Below are positions 46,763 to 56,462 of a DNA stretch of 64,000 bases, in pieces (the stretch's first letter is position 1; each line of letters starts with the position of its first letter). This stretch comes from Acidimicrobiales bacterium. GTDB taxonomy: Bacteria > Actinomycetota > Acidimicrobiia > Acidimicrobiales > Iamiaceae. A program made the position numbers and the translations under genes. A model generated the notes under the pieces. It was not told where the DNA came from. It was given only the letters and a program-made list of their open reading frames with translations, and did not search any database. The DNA lies in NCBI GenBank assembly GCA_030447445.1, contig JAUJOW010000001.1, positions 515,734-579,733 of the forward strand, in the 5' to 3' direction.

Positions 46763-49426
46763 ATGCCCCGCACCGTGCACGTCGTCCCCCACACGCACTG
46801 GGACCGGGAGTGGTACCGGTCGTTCCAGAGCTTCCGCCTGCGCCTGGTCGAGCTCCTCGACGGTCTCCTCCCCGGCCTGGCCGCCGACCACTCCTATGCC
46901 CACTTCATGCTGGACGGCCAGATGGCGGTGGTCGACGACTACCTCGCCGTGCGGCCCGAGGCGGCCGACACCCTGCGGCGGTTGGCGGCCTCGGGACGGA
47001 TCAGCCTCGGTCCGTGGTACGTCCTCATGGACGAGTTCCTGGTCTCGGGCGAGACCATGGTGCGCGACCTCGAGCTCGGTCTCGACCGGGCGGCGTCGTT
47101 CGGCGGGGCCATGGAGGTCGGCTACCTGCCCGACATGTTCGGGCACGTCGCCCAGATGCCCCAGCTCCTCGCCCAGTTCGGCTTCGGCCACGCCGTCGTG
47201 TGGAGAGGGGTGCCGGCGGCGCTCACCCGGGAGGCGTTCCGATGGGTTGCGCCCGACGGCACCGCCGTGCGGGCCGAGTACCTGGCCACGGGGTACGCCA
47301 ACGGCGCCATCGTGCCCGACGACGCCAAGGAGCTGGTGGCCCGGGTCGACGAGTTCTGCTCGCAGCAGGGAGCGCTGGTCGGCGATCCGGTGCTCTGGAT
47401 GAACGGCTTCGACCACCTCATGCCCCAGAGCCAACTGGGTCGGGTGGTGGCCGAGGCCAACGCCATCCAGGACGACTACCGGCTCGTGGTCACCTCCCTC
47501 GCCGACCACCTCGTGGCCGCCGGCGCGTCACCGGGCCAGGACGACCTGCCCGTGTGGCGGGGTGAGCTGCGTTCGGGGGTCCGGGCCAACCTGTTGATGG
47601 GCGTGGCGTCGAACCGGGTCGACGTCCACCAGGCCGAAGCCCGCACCCAGGTCGCCCTGGAACGGCTGGCCGAACCACTCTCGGCCCTGTTCCTCGCCCC
47701 TGACCGCTGGCCGAAGGCGCTGCTGGATCTTGCCTGGCTCGAGGTGATCCGCAACTCGGCCCACGACTCGATCTGCGCCTGCTCGGTCGACGAGGTCGGC
47801 GCCGCCGTGCTGCACCGGTTCACCGAAGCCAGAGCCATCGCCGACGGCCTGTGCGACCGGTCCCTGCGGGCGGTGGCGATGGCTGCCGGCGGCGACCGCC
47901 CGGTCGTGGTCAACGCCGCCGCCCGGGCCCGCAACGGGGTGGTCGAGCTCACCGTTCCCGGCGACGCTGCCCCCGAGGGCACCCAACTGCTCGAGGCCAG
48001 CCCTGACCGGGTGGTCCTGCACACGACCACCCGGGCGGCGGTGACCGACGTGGTGCTCCACGAGCTCGACATCGACCCGCTCGTGCACGCCGTGGACGTC
48101 GACGACCTCGGCCACGACGATGACGGGGCCGAAGCCGTGATCACACTGCACGCCGACCGGACCCGGGCCCACCCGGTGATGGCCGGCGCCGTGCGGCCGC
48201 GCCTGGACGCGCTGGCGGCGGCCGGCCCGGCCGACGGCCCGGTGCGAGTGGTCAAGAGCCGGCCTTCCACCGTGACCGTGCTGGCCCGGGTGGCCGACGT
48301 GGCCGGCCTGGGCTGGAAGCGGTGGACGCCCGGCCCGGTCGAGGAGCCGGTCACGGCCACCCTGCGGTCGCTCATCAACGGGCGGGTCGAGGTGGTGGTG
48401 GACCTGGACGACGGCACCTGGGCCGTCGATGGCCTGGGCGGGTTCGGCCGCCTGGTGGACGGCGGAGACGCTGGCGACACCTACAACTGGTGCCCGCCCG
48501 CCGAGGACACGATCGTGGACCGGCCCGACGGCGTGGCCGTGGAGCTGCTCGAGGATGGCCCCGTTCGCGGCCGCATCCTCGTCACCACCACGTGGCGTTG
48601 GCCCCATCGGGTGGAAGGTGACGCCCGCGTCGACGAGCGGGTGGCGGTGGTGCGCACCACGCTCGAGCTGCGGGCCGGCGAGGATCTCGTCCGGGTCACC
48701 CACGAGGTCGACAACCCATGCCGCGACCACCGGCTGCGGGCCTGGTTCCCCCTGCCCCAGCCGGCGACGACGTCGCTGGCCGAGTGCGCCTTCACCGTCG
48801 TCCAGCGGGGGCTGACCGCCGAGGGCGGTCCCAACGAGGTCGGCATCCCGACGTTCCCGTCGCGCCGTTTCGTCGTGGCCGGGGGCCTGACCGTGGCCCA
48901 CGAGGGCCTGCTCGAGTACGAGCTGGTCGACCTGGCCGACAACGACGACGGCAGCCCCGGCCCGGCTCGCGCGTTGGCACTGACGTTGCTGCGCTGCACC
49001 GGGGTGATCTCCCGGGGCCCCATGGCCACCCGGCGGTCGCCGGCCGGCCCGCCCATCGCAGCCGAGGCGGCCCAGATGCCCGGCGTCCAGTGCCTCCGCT
49101 ACGCCGTCCACACCGGCGGGCGCGACCCGTACGCGGTGGCCGACGACGCCTTCCTCCCGCTGCTGGTCGCCCGTCCCCGCGGCGGGCCGGCCACCGCCGA
49201 CGAGGCCGTGGCCCTCAGCGTCGATGGCGCCGAGGTGTCGGCCGTGGTGCGGCGGGACGGTCGGCTGCAGGTGCGGGTGTTCAACCCCACGAGCGACGAG
49301 ACGACCGTGGTGGTCGACGGGCGGACGGGCTGGCTGGTCGACCTACGAGGGCGCCCACTGTCGCCGTTCGAGGGCAGCTTCCCCCTCCGTCCCCACGGCA
49401 TCGCCACCGTCGTCCTCGACGACTGA
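46763..49426 (+). CDS. Glycoside hydrolase family 38 alpha-mannosidase
   Basis: 887 residues. The metal-binding HTHWDREWYRSFQ near the N-terminus, LDGQMAVVDDYL, and the nucleophile Asp in GYLPDMFGHVAQMPQLL define GH38; later blocks include VIRNSAHDSICACSVDEV and a C-terminal beta-sandwich (RVFNPTSDETTVVVDG). Family enzymes release mannose from alpha-mannosides; a specificity for glycans or mannosylglycerate cannot be told apart here. No signal peptide, so cytosolic. The ATG at 46763 starts right at the conserved domain. Confidence 0.93.
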   Translation: MPRTVHVVPHTHWDREWYRSFQSFRLRLVELLDGLLPGLAADHSYAHFMLDGQMAVVDDYLAVRPEAADTLRRLAASGRISLGPWYVLMDEFLVSGETMVRDLELGLDRAASFGGAMEVGYLPDMFGHVAQMPQLLAQFGFGHAVVWRGVPAALTREAFRWVAPDGTAVRAEYLATGYANGAIVPDDAKELVARVDEFCSQQGALVGDPVLWMNGFDHLMPQSQLGRVVAEANAIQDDYRLVVTSLADHLVAAGASPGQDDLPVWRGELRSGVRANLLMGVASNRVDVHQAEARTQVALERLAEPLSALFLAPDRWPKALLDLAWLEVIRNSAHDSICACSVDEVGAAVLHRFTEARAIADGLCDRSLRAVAMAAGGDRPVVVNAAARARNGVVELTVPGDAAPEGTQLLEASPDRVVLHTTTRAAVTDVVLHELDIDPLVHAVDVDDLGHDDDGAEAVITLHADRTRAHPVMAGAVRPRLDALAAAGPADGPVRVVKSRPSTVTVLARVADVAGLGWKRWTPGPVEEPVTATLRSLINGRVEVVVDLDDGTWAVDGLGGFGRLVDGGDAGDTYNWCPPAEDTIVDRPDGVAVELLEDGPVRGRILVTTTWRWPHRVEGDARVDERVAVVRTTLELRAGEDLVRVTHEVDNPCRDHRLRAWFPLPQPATTSLAECAFTVVQRGLTAEGGPNEVGIPTFPSRRFVVAGGLTVAHEGLLEYELVDLADNDDGSPGPARALALTLLRCTGVISRGPMATRRSPAGPPIAAEAAQMPGVQCLRYAVHTGGRDPYAVADDAFLPLLVARPRGGPATADEAVALSVDGAEVSAVVRRDGRLQVRVFNPTSDETTVVVDGRTGWLVDLRGRPLSPFEGSFPLRPHGIATVVLDD

Positions 49427-49473
49427 TCCCCGGTGAGGTGGGACTGATGCCGCCCGCCGGCGGGACGTTCGGG

Positions 49474-50439
49474 CTACGGGACGATCTCGACCGGGGTGCC
49501 TGTGGGGGCGAGGTCGATGACCCGCAGGATCATGTCGTCGGCCAAGCGGATGCAGCCGTTGCTGACGGCCTGGCCGAGCAGCTGGGGGGCGTTCGTGCCG
49601 TGCAGGGCGATCTGGCCGTTGCCGCCACCGAACTCCTGCAGCACGTCGGAGAAGGCGGCCACGCTGACCTGTCCGGCTCCGTAGGCGCCGCCACCGCTCA
49701 AGCGCACGAGGCCGTCGACGAAGAACGACCCCGTGGGGGTGGGGGTCTGCGACGTCCCCACGGCGACGGTGGTGGTCACCAGCGGGGAGTCCCCTTGGAA
49801 GACAGTGGCCCGGCGGGCCCCGACCTCGACCTTGATCCAGTTGGGCACGGTGCGGATGCTCACGTCGGAGCTGCGCACCCAGGCCGTCATCCCGTTGGGG
49901 CGTGACGACACCTGCACCCGCAGCCAGCCGGGCGTCTGCTCCTTCACCAGGAAGACGACGTCGAGGCCCTCGTGGGTGGGGTTGGCCATCGTCCTCCCGC
50001 CCTCCAAGGGTTGGTCCGGCGCCGAGAACAGCGGGACCTGGGGGACCACGGCATCGGCCACGGTGAACGACGACGGGCGTCCCGAGCTGGACGCCGGCAC
50101 CGGTTCGGCCGGAGCCGGAGCCGGTGGCGGAGCCGGTGGCGGTGCCGGTGGCGGTGGCGGTGGCGGTGGCGGTGGCGGAGCCGGCTCGGGCTCGGGAGGC
50201 GGGGGTGGCGCGGTGGGCGGCGGCAGCGTGGTCACCGGTGCCCGAGCCACGGCGGCGTGGGAGTCCAGGCGAGGGCGGCCCTCGGGCCAGGTGCCCTGCA
50301 GCTCCCCCACGGTGGGAGCGCCGACCTCGACCTTGACGGCACCGGCGACGGGCGGGCCCGGCTGGTCGACCACGAGCCCGAGCGAGCCGGCCACCAGCAC
50401 GCTGACAGCCATCACCAGGACCGCGACGCGCAGACGCAT
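49474..50439 (-). CDS. L,D-transpeptidase (YkuD domain) with proline-rich linker
   Basis: 321 residues. N-terminal signal/anchor VLVMAVSVLVAGSLGLVV, a 60-residue Pro/Ala/Glu-rich linker, an SH3-like segment (TPGWLRVQVSSRPNGMTAWV) and the YkuD domain: TPTPTGSFFVDGLVRLSG, IALHGTNAPQLLGQAVSNGC IRLADD with catalytic His and Cys. It cross-links peptidoglycan stems (3-3 links). The linker would span the cell wall. Confidence 0.93.
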   Translation of the reverse strand: MRLRVAVLVMAVSVLVAGSLGLVVDQPGPPVAGAVKVEVGAPTVGELQGTWPEGRPRLDSHAAVARAPVTTLPPPTAPPPPPEPEPAPPPPPPPPPPPAPPPAPPPAPAPAEPVPASSSGRPSSFTVADAVVPQVPLFSAPDQPLEGGRTMANPTHEGLDVVFLVKEQTPGWLRVQVSSRPNGMTAWVRSSDVSIRTVPNWIKVEVGARRATVFQGDSPLVTTTVAVGTSQTPTPTGSFFVDGLVRLSGGGAYGAGQVSVAAFSDVLQEFGGGNGQIALHGTNAPQLLGQAVSNGCIRLADDMILRVIDLAPTGTPVEIVP

Positions 50440-50448
50440 GGTGCGACC

Positions 50449-51636
50449 CTATCCCTCGTCGGTGCCGGCCGAGCGGTCGACACCGGCCAGCCGCTCGACC
50501 TCCCGCTCGAGCTGCTCGGCGTGGCGTCGGCGGGCCTTGTCGCGTCGGCTGGGCTCCATGTCATCCTCATCGGCTCGACGCAGCGCCCATAAAGGGACCC
50601 GGCCGATGTCCTTCAGGCGACGCTGCTTCAGGAACCGCCAGCTGAAGGCCGGGTCGGCCTCCAGGGCGGCGTGCACCGCCTCGGACACCACCACCGAGCC
50701 CGGGAAGGCGATGTTGACGATGCGGCTGGCCAGGTTCACGACCGGCCCGTAGTAGTCGGCCTCCCGTTCCAGGGCGGGGCCGGAGGCGAGGCCGACGCGC
50801 ACGTCGGACAGCGAGTCGTCCTTCCCATAGGCCTCGGACAGGGCGAGGGCGATCTCGGCCGCCGCCCGGACGTCGTCGACCACGAACATGACCTCGTCGC
50901 CGATCATCTTCACCACCCGGCCGCCGAGGAGGACCACGGTGTCATAGGCGATGGCCTCGAAGCGGTCGACCACCCGGGCCAGCTCGTGCTCGTCGAGCTG
51001 CTGGCTCAAGGCGGTGAAGCCCACGAGGTCGGCGAACCCGACCGTGGTGTGGTCGGGGTGGGCGTCGGCCTGGCTCTCCCGGCTGAGGCGTCGGCGGGCG
51101 GCGACCTGGAGGTGGCGACGCCACACGTAGTCCATCACCTTCGGCATGGTGGGCAGGAGGGTGCCGGCGTAGACGGCGAACTCCTCGTCGGCGGTGGCCT
51201 TGGTGTCGAGGTCGCGGCCGAAGGTGTCGATCATGGCCGAGGCCACGCGGGCCAGTGAGGACCCGATGACCCGGCTCATCTGCACGGCCAGGTCGGCGGC
51301 CAGGAACCCCTCCTCGGTGAGCTCGGCCACGGTCCGCAGCATCTCGGCGTCGGTGGCGGTGAACAAGCGGTCGCCCCGGCTCGGGTCGGGGTAGCCGAGC
51401 GACCGCCAGAGTTGGACGATCTGCTCGGCCGGCATCCCGGTCACCTCCACCACCTCGTCGAGGTCGTACAGGGCCGGGTCGGGGAGGACCAACCGTTCGA
51501 TGGCGAGGAAGGCCAGCGTGCCGGCGCGCTCGGCGGCGTCGATCTCGGCGTCGTCGACGCCGAGGCCGTGCAGGACCTCCCGGATGGTCACGTCGGTGTC
51601 GAGCCGAGAGCCGGAGGCCGGTGGCTGGTCGGTCAC
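50449..51636 (-). CDS. Adenylate/guanylate cyclase-domain regulator (class III)
   Basis: 395 residues: an N-terminal helical region with a MerR-like/adenylate cyclase regulator (DLDEVVEVTGMPAEQIVQLW, FTATDAEMLRTVAELTEEGF), a coiled-coil link, and a class III catalytic domain: TVGFADLVGFTALSQQLDEH, metal Asp in VVKMIGDEVMFVVDD, VRVGLASGPALEREADYYGP VVNLASRIVN. Makes cAMP or cGMP. GTG at 51636 overlaps the upstream stop (GTGA). Confidence 0.88.
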   Translation of the reverse strand: MTDQPPASGSRLDTDVTIREVLHGLGVDDAEIDAAERAGTLAFLAIERLVLPDPALYDLDEVVEVTGMPAEQIVQLWRSLGYPDPSRGDRLFTATDAEMLRTVAELTEEGFLAADLAVQMSRVIGSSLARVASAMIDTFGRDLDTKATADEEFAVYAGTLLPTMPKVMDYVWRRHLQVAARRRLSRESQADAHPDHTTVGFADLVGFTALSQQLDEHELARVVDRFEAIAYDTVVLLGGRVVKMIGDEVMFVVDDVRAAAEIALALSEAYGKDDSLSDVRVGLASGPALEREADYYGPVVNLASRIVNIAFPGSVVVSEAVHAALEADPAFSWRFLKQRRLKDIGRVPLWALRRADEDDMEPSRRDKARRRHAEQLEREVERLAGVDRSAGTDEG

Positions 51637-53594
51637 GAGAACGACGCTCCCGGGAGTGGTCCGGGCGGTGCCGCCGGTGCCAGCAGGGCCTCGCCACGTG
51701 CCTCGCTCGTCCGCCACGCCGGGTCGAGGCCGGGGGCGGTGAGTACGGGTGGCTCGGCGACGGCACGGGTGGCGACATCCCAGAGCAGGGCGGGACGCTG
51801 GCCGTGCCACCTGAGGGCGTAGGAGCAGGGCCCGTGAGCCGTGGGGGCGTCGTGGACCTCGATCCCCTGCCCGTACCACCCGGTCGGCAGCACCGAGAGG
51901 AAGGCCAAACCCTCGGCCGTCTCCCGCACGAGGGTGTCGCGCACGGCGTCGAGCACCATCGCCCCGGCCACGGCATCGTGGCCCGGCCCGGCGCCCACCC
52001 CGGCCAGCGTGGCCCCGTCCACCTCCGTCGGCCAGGTCCCGGTGGGCGACGCCGCCCGGACCAGCCAGGCGAGCAGTTCGCCCGCCGACGGATCACCGGT
52101 AGCGACCGACCTCCGGGCGGCGGCGGCCACGGCTCGCACCCCCACGATCGGGGCGGCCAGGTCGGGAGCGGCCGGCGGGCCGGTGCCCTCGCCGATGCGC
52201 TCGGCGACGGCGCGAACCTCGGCGGCGGCAGCGGGTTGGCCGGCCGCCACCAGGGCATCGGCGGCCAGTGCACAACCGAGCCGGCACCAGCGACGAGCGT
52301 CCGGCTCACCGGCCAGCCGGCCCCGTCGTGCTTCGCGGTCGATGGTGGCGACGGCGGCGATCACCTCGGGCAGCAGGTCCTCGAACGACGGGCCCGGACA
52401 GAGCCGCCCGTGCTCGCCGATCGCGGCCAGGGCGGCCCCGGCGGCCACCGGATCGCCGGTCGCCGTTCTCGGGACTTGGGCACGACGATGACCGTCCCCA
52501 TGTCCCGAGAACCGGTTGGGCCAGGTGGCGAGGACCCGGCCGACCTCGTCGCCGAAGCCGGCGCGGTCGGCGGCACCGAGAAGGGCGGCGGCGTCGACCG
52601 GGTCGGCGGGCGTGCCTTCCCAGCCGGAACCATCTCGGACGGTGGGGCCGAGGTCGTCCACGGCGAACGCACCGAGCAGGTGGCTTCGGTTGGCGGTGAC
52701 CAGGGCGGCCAGCCTCTCGTCGGGCAGGTCGGACCGGGCGCCCCGCCGAGTCAGTGCCCTCCACCCCCGAGTGACAGCCTCGGCCGAGGGCAGGGGATCG
52801 GGCCAGCGCAGCGCATCGGCTCGCTCCGGCGGCCACACGCCCCGGGGCAGCACCACTCGAACCGTGGCCGTGTGGGGCACGGGTACCATGAAGGCCGCAG
52901 TCACGAGGCGGGCACCGGCGGGGAGGTCAGCGCTCCAGTCGTCGACGGCCCGGCCGGCGAGGACATCGGCGGCCACGTCACCGCGCTGCCCGTGCGAGAT
53001 CGCCGTTCGGGACGGCCGGCGGGCGAGGAGCAGCGCCGCCTCCCCGTTGGCCCGAACCAGATGGACCGGTCCGCCCGCCACGGGGTCGAGCTCCACCCGG
53101 TGGAGGTCGGTGACCCCGTCGGGGGTGAACGGCCGCACCGCCAACGCCAGAGCGAACGGCAGGCGGGAGCGGTTCTCGACCTCCACCACCACCCAGTGGT
53201 CACAGCCCGCCGACGACGACCCTCGCGTGGCGAACGCCCGGTGGACGGCGTCGCCACCGGGGATGCGCATCGTGGTCTCCACCACCGGGGCGTCGTCCAG
53301 CCGGCGCTGGCGCACGCCCGCCTCCCGCGCCGGCAGGTGCCAGCGATCATCGGCCCCCACCCACCAGTCGAGGGACCAACCGTGGTCGTGGTGGCACGGG
53401 GTGACGAGGCCGCGGGGGTCGACGGTGGTGGCGGTGGTGGCGTCGACGGGCCCGATCATCGTCCAGCGCCGGCGATCAGGCCCCGCCAACCCCCACGGCA
53501 GGACCCATCCCTCGGCCCGCAACCGGTCGAGCCGCGGTTCGGCCGGGTCGGCCACGGCGGCGGAGCCGGCCGGCCCCCGCGCCCCTCGCCGCAT
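51633..53594 (-). CDS. Six-hairpin-glycosidase-like protein, function unknown
   Basis: 653 residues. N-terminal beta-sandwich (GLVTPCHHDHGWSLDWWVGA, FALALAVRPFTPDGVTDLH) and an alpha-rich C-terminal part ending LVRETAEGLAFLSVLPTGWY, GQGIEVHDAPTAHGPCSYAL RWHGQRPALLW, which looks like the end of GH78/six-hairpin proteins. No catalytic acids can be assigned. Start overlaps gpsA by ATGA and the end overlaps the cyclase by GTGA, a tight three-gene unit. Confidence 0.6.
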   Translation of the reverse strand: MRRGARGPAGSAAVADPAEPRLDRLRAEGWVLPWGLAGPDRRRWTMIGPVDATTATTVDPRGLVTPCHHDHGWSLDWWVGADDRWHLPAREAGVRQRRLDDAPVVETTMRIPGGDAVHRAFATRGSSSAGCDHWVVVEVENRSRLPFALALAVRPFTPDGVTDLHRVELDPVAGGPVHLVRANGEAALLLARRPSRTAISHGQRGDVAADVLAGRAVDDWSADLPAGARLVTAAFMVPVPHTATVRVVLPRGVWPPERADALRWPDPLPSAEAVTRGWRALTRRGARSDLPDERLAALVTANRSHLLGAFAVDDLGPTVRDGSGWEGTPADPVDAAALLGAADRAGFGDEVGRVLATWPNRFSGHGDGHRRAQVPRTATGDPVAAGAALAAIGEHGRLCPGPSFEDLLPEVIAAVATIDREARRGRLAGEPDARRWCRLGCALAADALVAAGQPAAAAEVRAVAERIGEGTGPPAAPDLAAPIVGVRAVAAAARRSVATGDPSAGELLAWLVRAASPTGTWPTEVDGATLAGVGAGPGHDAVAGAMVLDAVRDTLVRETAEGLAFLSVLPTGWYGQGIEVHDAPTAHGPCSYALRWHGQRPALLWDVATRAVAEPPVLTAPGLDPAWRTSEARGEALLAPAAPPGPLPGASFS

Positions 53595-54604
53595 CAGGTC
53601 CGGCCCGGGTGGCGGACCTCGCGGCCGGTCTTGCGCTTGAGCAGACCCCGGTAGGCCTCCTCTGCGGTGCGACCGTCGTGGCAGACGGCCTTGACCTCCG
53701 AGGCGATGGGCATCTCGACGCCGTGCTCGTCGGCCAGCTCCATGACCACCCGTGACGTCTTGACCCCCTCGGCCACCATGTCCATGTCGGCGATGATCTC
53801 GTCGATGGTCCGGCCCCGGCCGAGCTGCTCGCCCACGTGCCGGTTGCGGCTCTGGGGGCTGATGCAGGTGGCCACCAGGTCTCCCATGCCGGCCAGGCCG
53901 GCGAAGGTCATCGGCTCGCCGCCCATGGCCATGCCAAGCCGGGAGACCTCGGCCAGGCCGCGGGTTATGACGGCAGCGCGGGTGTTGTCGCCGGCTCCGA
54001 GCCCGTCGGCCATCCCGGCGGCGATGGCCACCACGTTCTTCAGGACACCACCCAGCTCGCAGCCCACGACGTCCTCGTTGATGAACACCCGGAACCGATC
54101 GGTGGTGAACAACCCCTTGAGCGCGCGGGCGACGTTGTGGTCGTCCATGGCGATCACGCTGGCGGCGGCGTGGCCGGCGAGGATCTCCTTGGCGAGGTTG
54201 GGGCCGGTCAGCACCCCGACGGGGTGACCGGGCACGACCTCGGTGACGATCTGGCTCATGCGCAGCTTGGTGCCCAGCTCGAGGCCCTTGGTGAGGCTGA
54301 CCACCGGCACCCACGGTCGCAGGTAGGGGGCGACTTGTTCGAGCGAGGCCCGGAAGCCCTGGGACGGCACGCCCATGACCACGACGTCGGCGCTGCACAC
54401 GGCCTCGCCCAGATCGGCCGTGGCCCGCAACGCCGGCGGAAGGGGGTAGTCGGCGAGGTAGTCACCGTTCACGTGCTCTTCGCTGATCTGCCCGGCCAGC
54501 TCCGGCCGACGGGCCCACAGCGTGGTCGGGGTGTTGTGGGCGGCAAGAGCAGCGACGGTGGTGCCCCAGGACCCCGCACCGACCACGGCCACCCGGATGT
54601 CCAT
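53594..54604 (-). CDS. gpsA: Glycerol-3-phosphate dehydrogenase [NAD(P)+]
   Basis: 336 residues. Rossmann motif [20 protein letters not shown], the phosphate region [32 protein letters not shown] with the catalytic Lys, and [31 protein letters not shown]. Makes sn-glycerol-3-phosphate for phospholipids. First gene of the overlapping gpsA / six-hairpin / cyclase set. Confidence 0.96.
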   Translation of the reverse strand: MDIRVAVVGAGSWGTTVAALAAHNTPTTLWARRPELAGQISEEHVNGDYLADYPLPPALRATADLGEAVCSADVVVMGVPSQGFRASLEQVAPYLRPWVPVVSLTKGLELGTKLRMSQIVTEVVPGHPVGVLTGPNLAKEILAGHAAASVIAMDDHNVARALKGLFTTDRFRVFINEDVVGCELGGVLKNVVAIAAGMADGLGAGDNTRAAVITRGLAEVSRLGMAMGGEPMTFAGLAGMGDLVATCISPQSRNRHVGEQLGRGRTIDEIIADMDMVAEGVKTSRVVMELADEHGVEMPIASEVKAVCHDGRTAEEAYRGLLKRKTGREVRHPGRT

Positions 54605-54632
54605 GGCGCCGGACCTTACCGCTGCCTCCCTC

Positions 54633-55639
54633 TCAGGCGGCTCGGTGGGCGATGGGCACGACCTCGTCGGGCGGCGGAGGGGCAGGCGGTGTGCCCTCGC
54701 CGAAGGGACGGCCGCCGAGGGCGTCCCTGCCGTGGGCGGTGAGCCAGCCGCTGAGATCGGGCCCGGCCGGTACGATCCTGGTCGGGTTGATGGTGGTGTG
54801 GACGCAGTAGTAGTGGCGCTTGATGTGGTCGAAGTCGATGGTGTCGCCGAACCCCGGGGTCTGGAACAGGTCCCGGGCGTAGGCCCAGAGCACCGGCAAC
54901 TCGGCGAGCTTCGACCGGTTGCACTTGAAGTGACCGTGGTACACGGCGTCGAAGCGCACCAGCGTGGTGAACAGGTTGACGTCGGCCATGGTGATGGTGT
55001 CGCCCACGAGGTAGCGGCGGTCCTCGAGTCGGTCCGACAGCCAGTCGAGCCGGTCGAACAGCCGCCGGTAGGCTCGCTCGTAGGCGTGCTGGGACGCCGC
55101 GAAGCCGGCTCGGTACACACCGTTGTTGACGTCCCGGAAGACGAGCTGCATCACCGTGTCGATCTCGGCCCGCTGGTCGACCGGGTAGAGATCGGGCGCA
55201 CCGGCCCGGTGGTGGGCTCGCCACTCGGTGGCGAGGTCGAGGGTGATCTGCGGGTAGTCGTTGGTGACCACCTTCCCGCTCGGGACGTCCACGATGGCCG
55301 GCACCGTGACCCCCGGTCGTAGCCGGGCTCGGCGGCCTCATAGGCGTCGGCGAGACGCTCGATGCCGAGCACGGGATCACGGCCGCCGGGATCGAGGTCG
55401 AAGGTCCAGCTCCGCTCGTCGTGCGTGGGGCCGGCGATGCCCATCGACAGCACCGGCTCGAAGCCGAGCAGCCGGCGCACGATGATGGACCGGTTGGCCC
55501 ACGGGCAGGCCCGGCTCACCACCAGGCGGTAGCGGTCGGGCTCGACCGGCCACCCGTCGGCGCCGTCGGCGGTGATCCGGTCGTCGAGGTACCCGGTGTC
55601 CCGGACGAAGCTGCCGTCGTCGTCGTGCTCGTCGGTCAC
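54633..55639 (-). CDS. Glutathionyl-hydroquinone reductase-like (Xi-class GST), one frameshift
   Basis: The N-terminal frame from GTG 55639 ([20 protein letters not shown]) holds the catalytic Cys in [20 protein letters not shown]. In the poly-C run at 55310-55314 one base is missing; the continuation ([60 protein letters not shown]) lies in the next frame to 54633. Repaired length ~335 residues, typical of YqjG/ECM4. In an actinobacterium the thiol partner may be mycothiol rather than glutathione. Confidence 0.85.
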
Positions 55640-55730
55640 GCCTTGCGACGGTAGCGAGACGACGGTCCGAAGGCGACGGTCGGAGGCGAACTCGCTCGGG
55701 GATGACCGACCCGTCTGCCAGCATGCAGCC

Positions 55731-56462
55731 GTGGGGAAGGTCTTGGAAGCACGCGGCCTGGTCAAGGCCTACCGTCGGACGACCGCCGTCGACGGCGTCG
55801 ACCTCACCCTCGACGCCGGCGAGCGGGTGGCCCTGCTCGGGCCGAACGGCGCCGGGAAGACCACCACGCTGCTGATGCTGCTCGGCGCCGTCCTCCCCGA
55901 CCAGGGCACGGTGGAGGTCCTCGGCCACCCGCTCCCGGCCGAACGCAGCCGGGCCATGGAGGGCGTCGGTTTCGCCGCGGGGTACCTGCCGCTGCCCGAG
56001 CGCCTGCGGGTGCGAGAGGTGCTCGGCGTCTTCGCCAACCTGTACGGGATCGCCTCGCCGGGACCGCTCATCGACCGAGCCCTCGAGCGCTTCGGCATCG
56101 CCGAGCTGGGGAAGGCGATGGCCACCGAGCTGTCGTCGGGCCAGCGGACCTTGGTGGGCATCGTGAAGGCGACGCTGCACCGCCCGCAGCTCCTCGTCCT
56201 CGACGAGCCCACCGCCTCCCTCGACCCCGACATCGCCGATCAGGTCCGGCGCGGGGTCGAACGCCTCTGCGTCGAGACCGGGGCGGCGTTGCTCGTCACC
56301 TCCCACAACATGACCGACGTCGAGCGGGTCTGTGAGCGGGTGGTCTTCCTCGCGGCCGGCAAGGTGGTCGCCGACGGGACCCCCGCCGAGGTGGCCCGTC
56401 GCTTCGGGAAGGGTGACCTGGAGCAGGTGTTCCTCCACCTCGCCGGCCGGGAGGAGGAGTGA
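55731..56462 (+). CDS. ABC transporter ATP-binding protein
   Basis: 243 residues from GTG 55731: Walker A VALLGPNGAGKTTTLLMLLG, a signature close to LSSGQRT, Walker B LLVLDEPTASLDPDIAD and the H-loop VTSHNMTDVERVCE. Drug/lipid exporter type (CcmA/NatA-like). The next gene is its permease, starting in the stop codon. Divergent from the GST-like gene. Confidence 0.95.
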   Translation: MGKVLEARGLVKAYRRTTAVDGVDLTLDAGERVALLGPNGAGKTTTLLMLLGAVLPDQGTVEVLGHPLPAERSRAMEGVGFAAGYLPLPERLRVREVLGVFANLYGIASPGPLIDRALERFGIAELGKAMATELSSGQRTLVGIVKATLHRPQLLVLDEPTASLDPDIADQVRRGVERLCVETGAALLVTSHNMTDVERVCERVVFLAAGKVVADGTPAEVARRFGKGDLEQVFLHLAGREEE

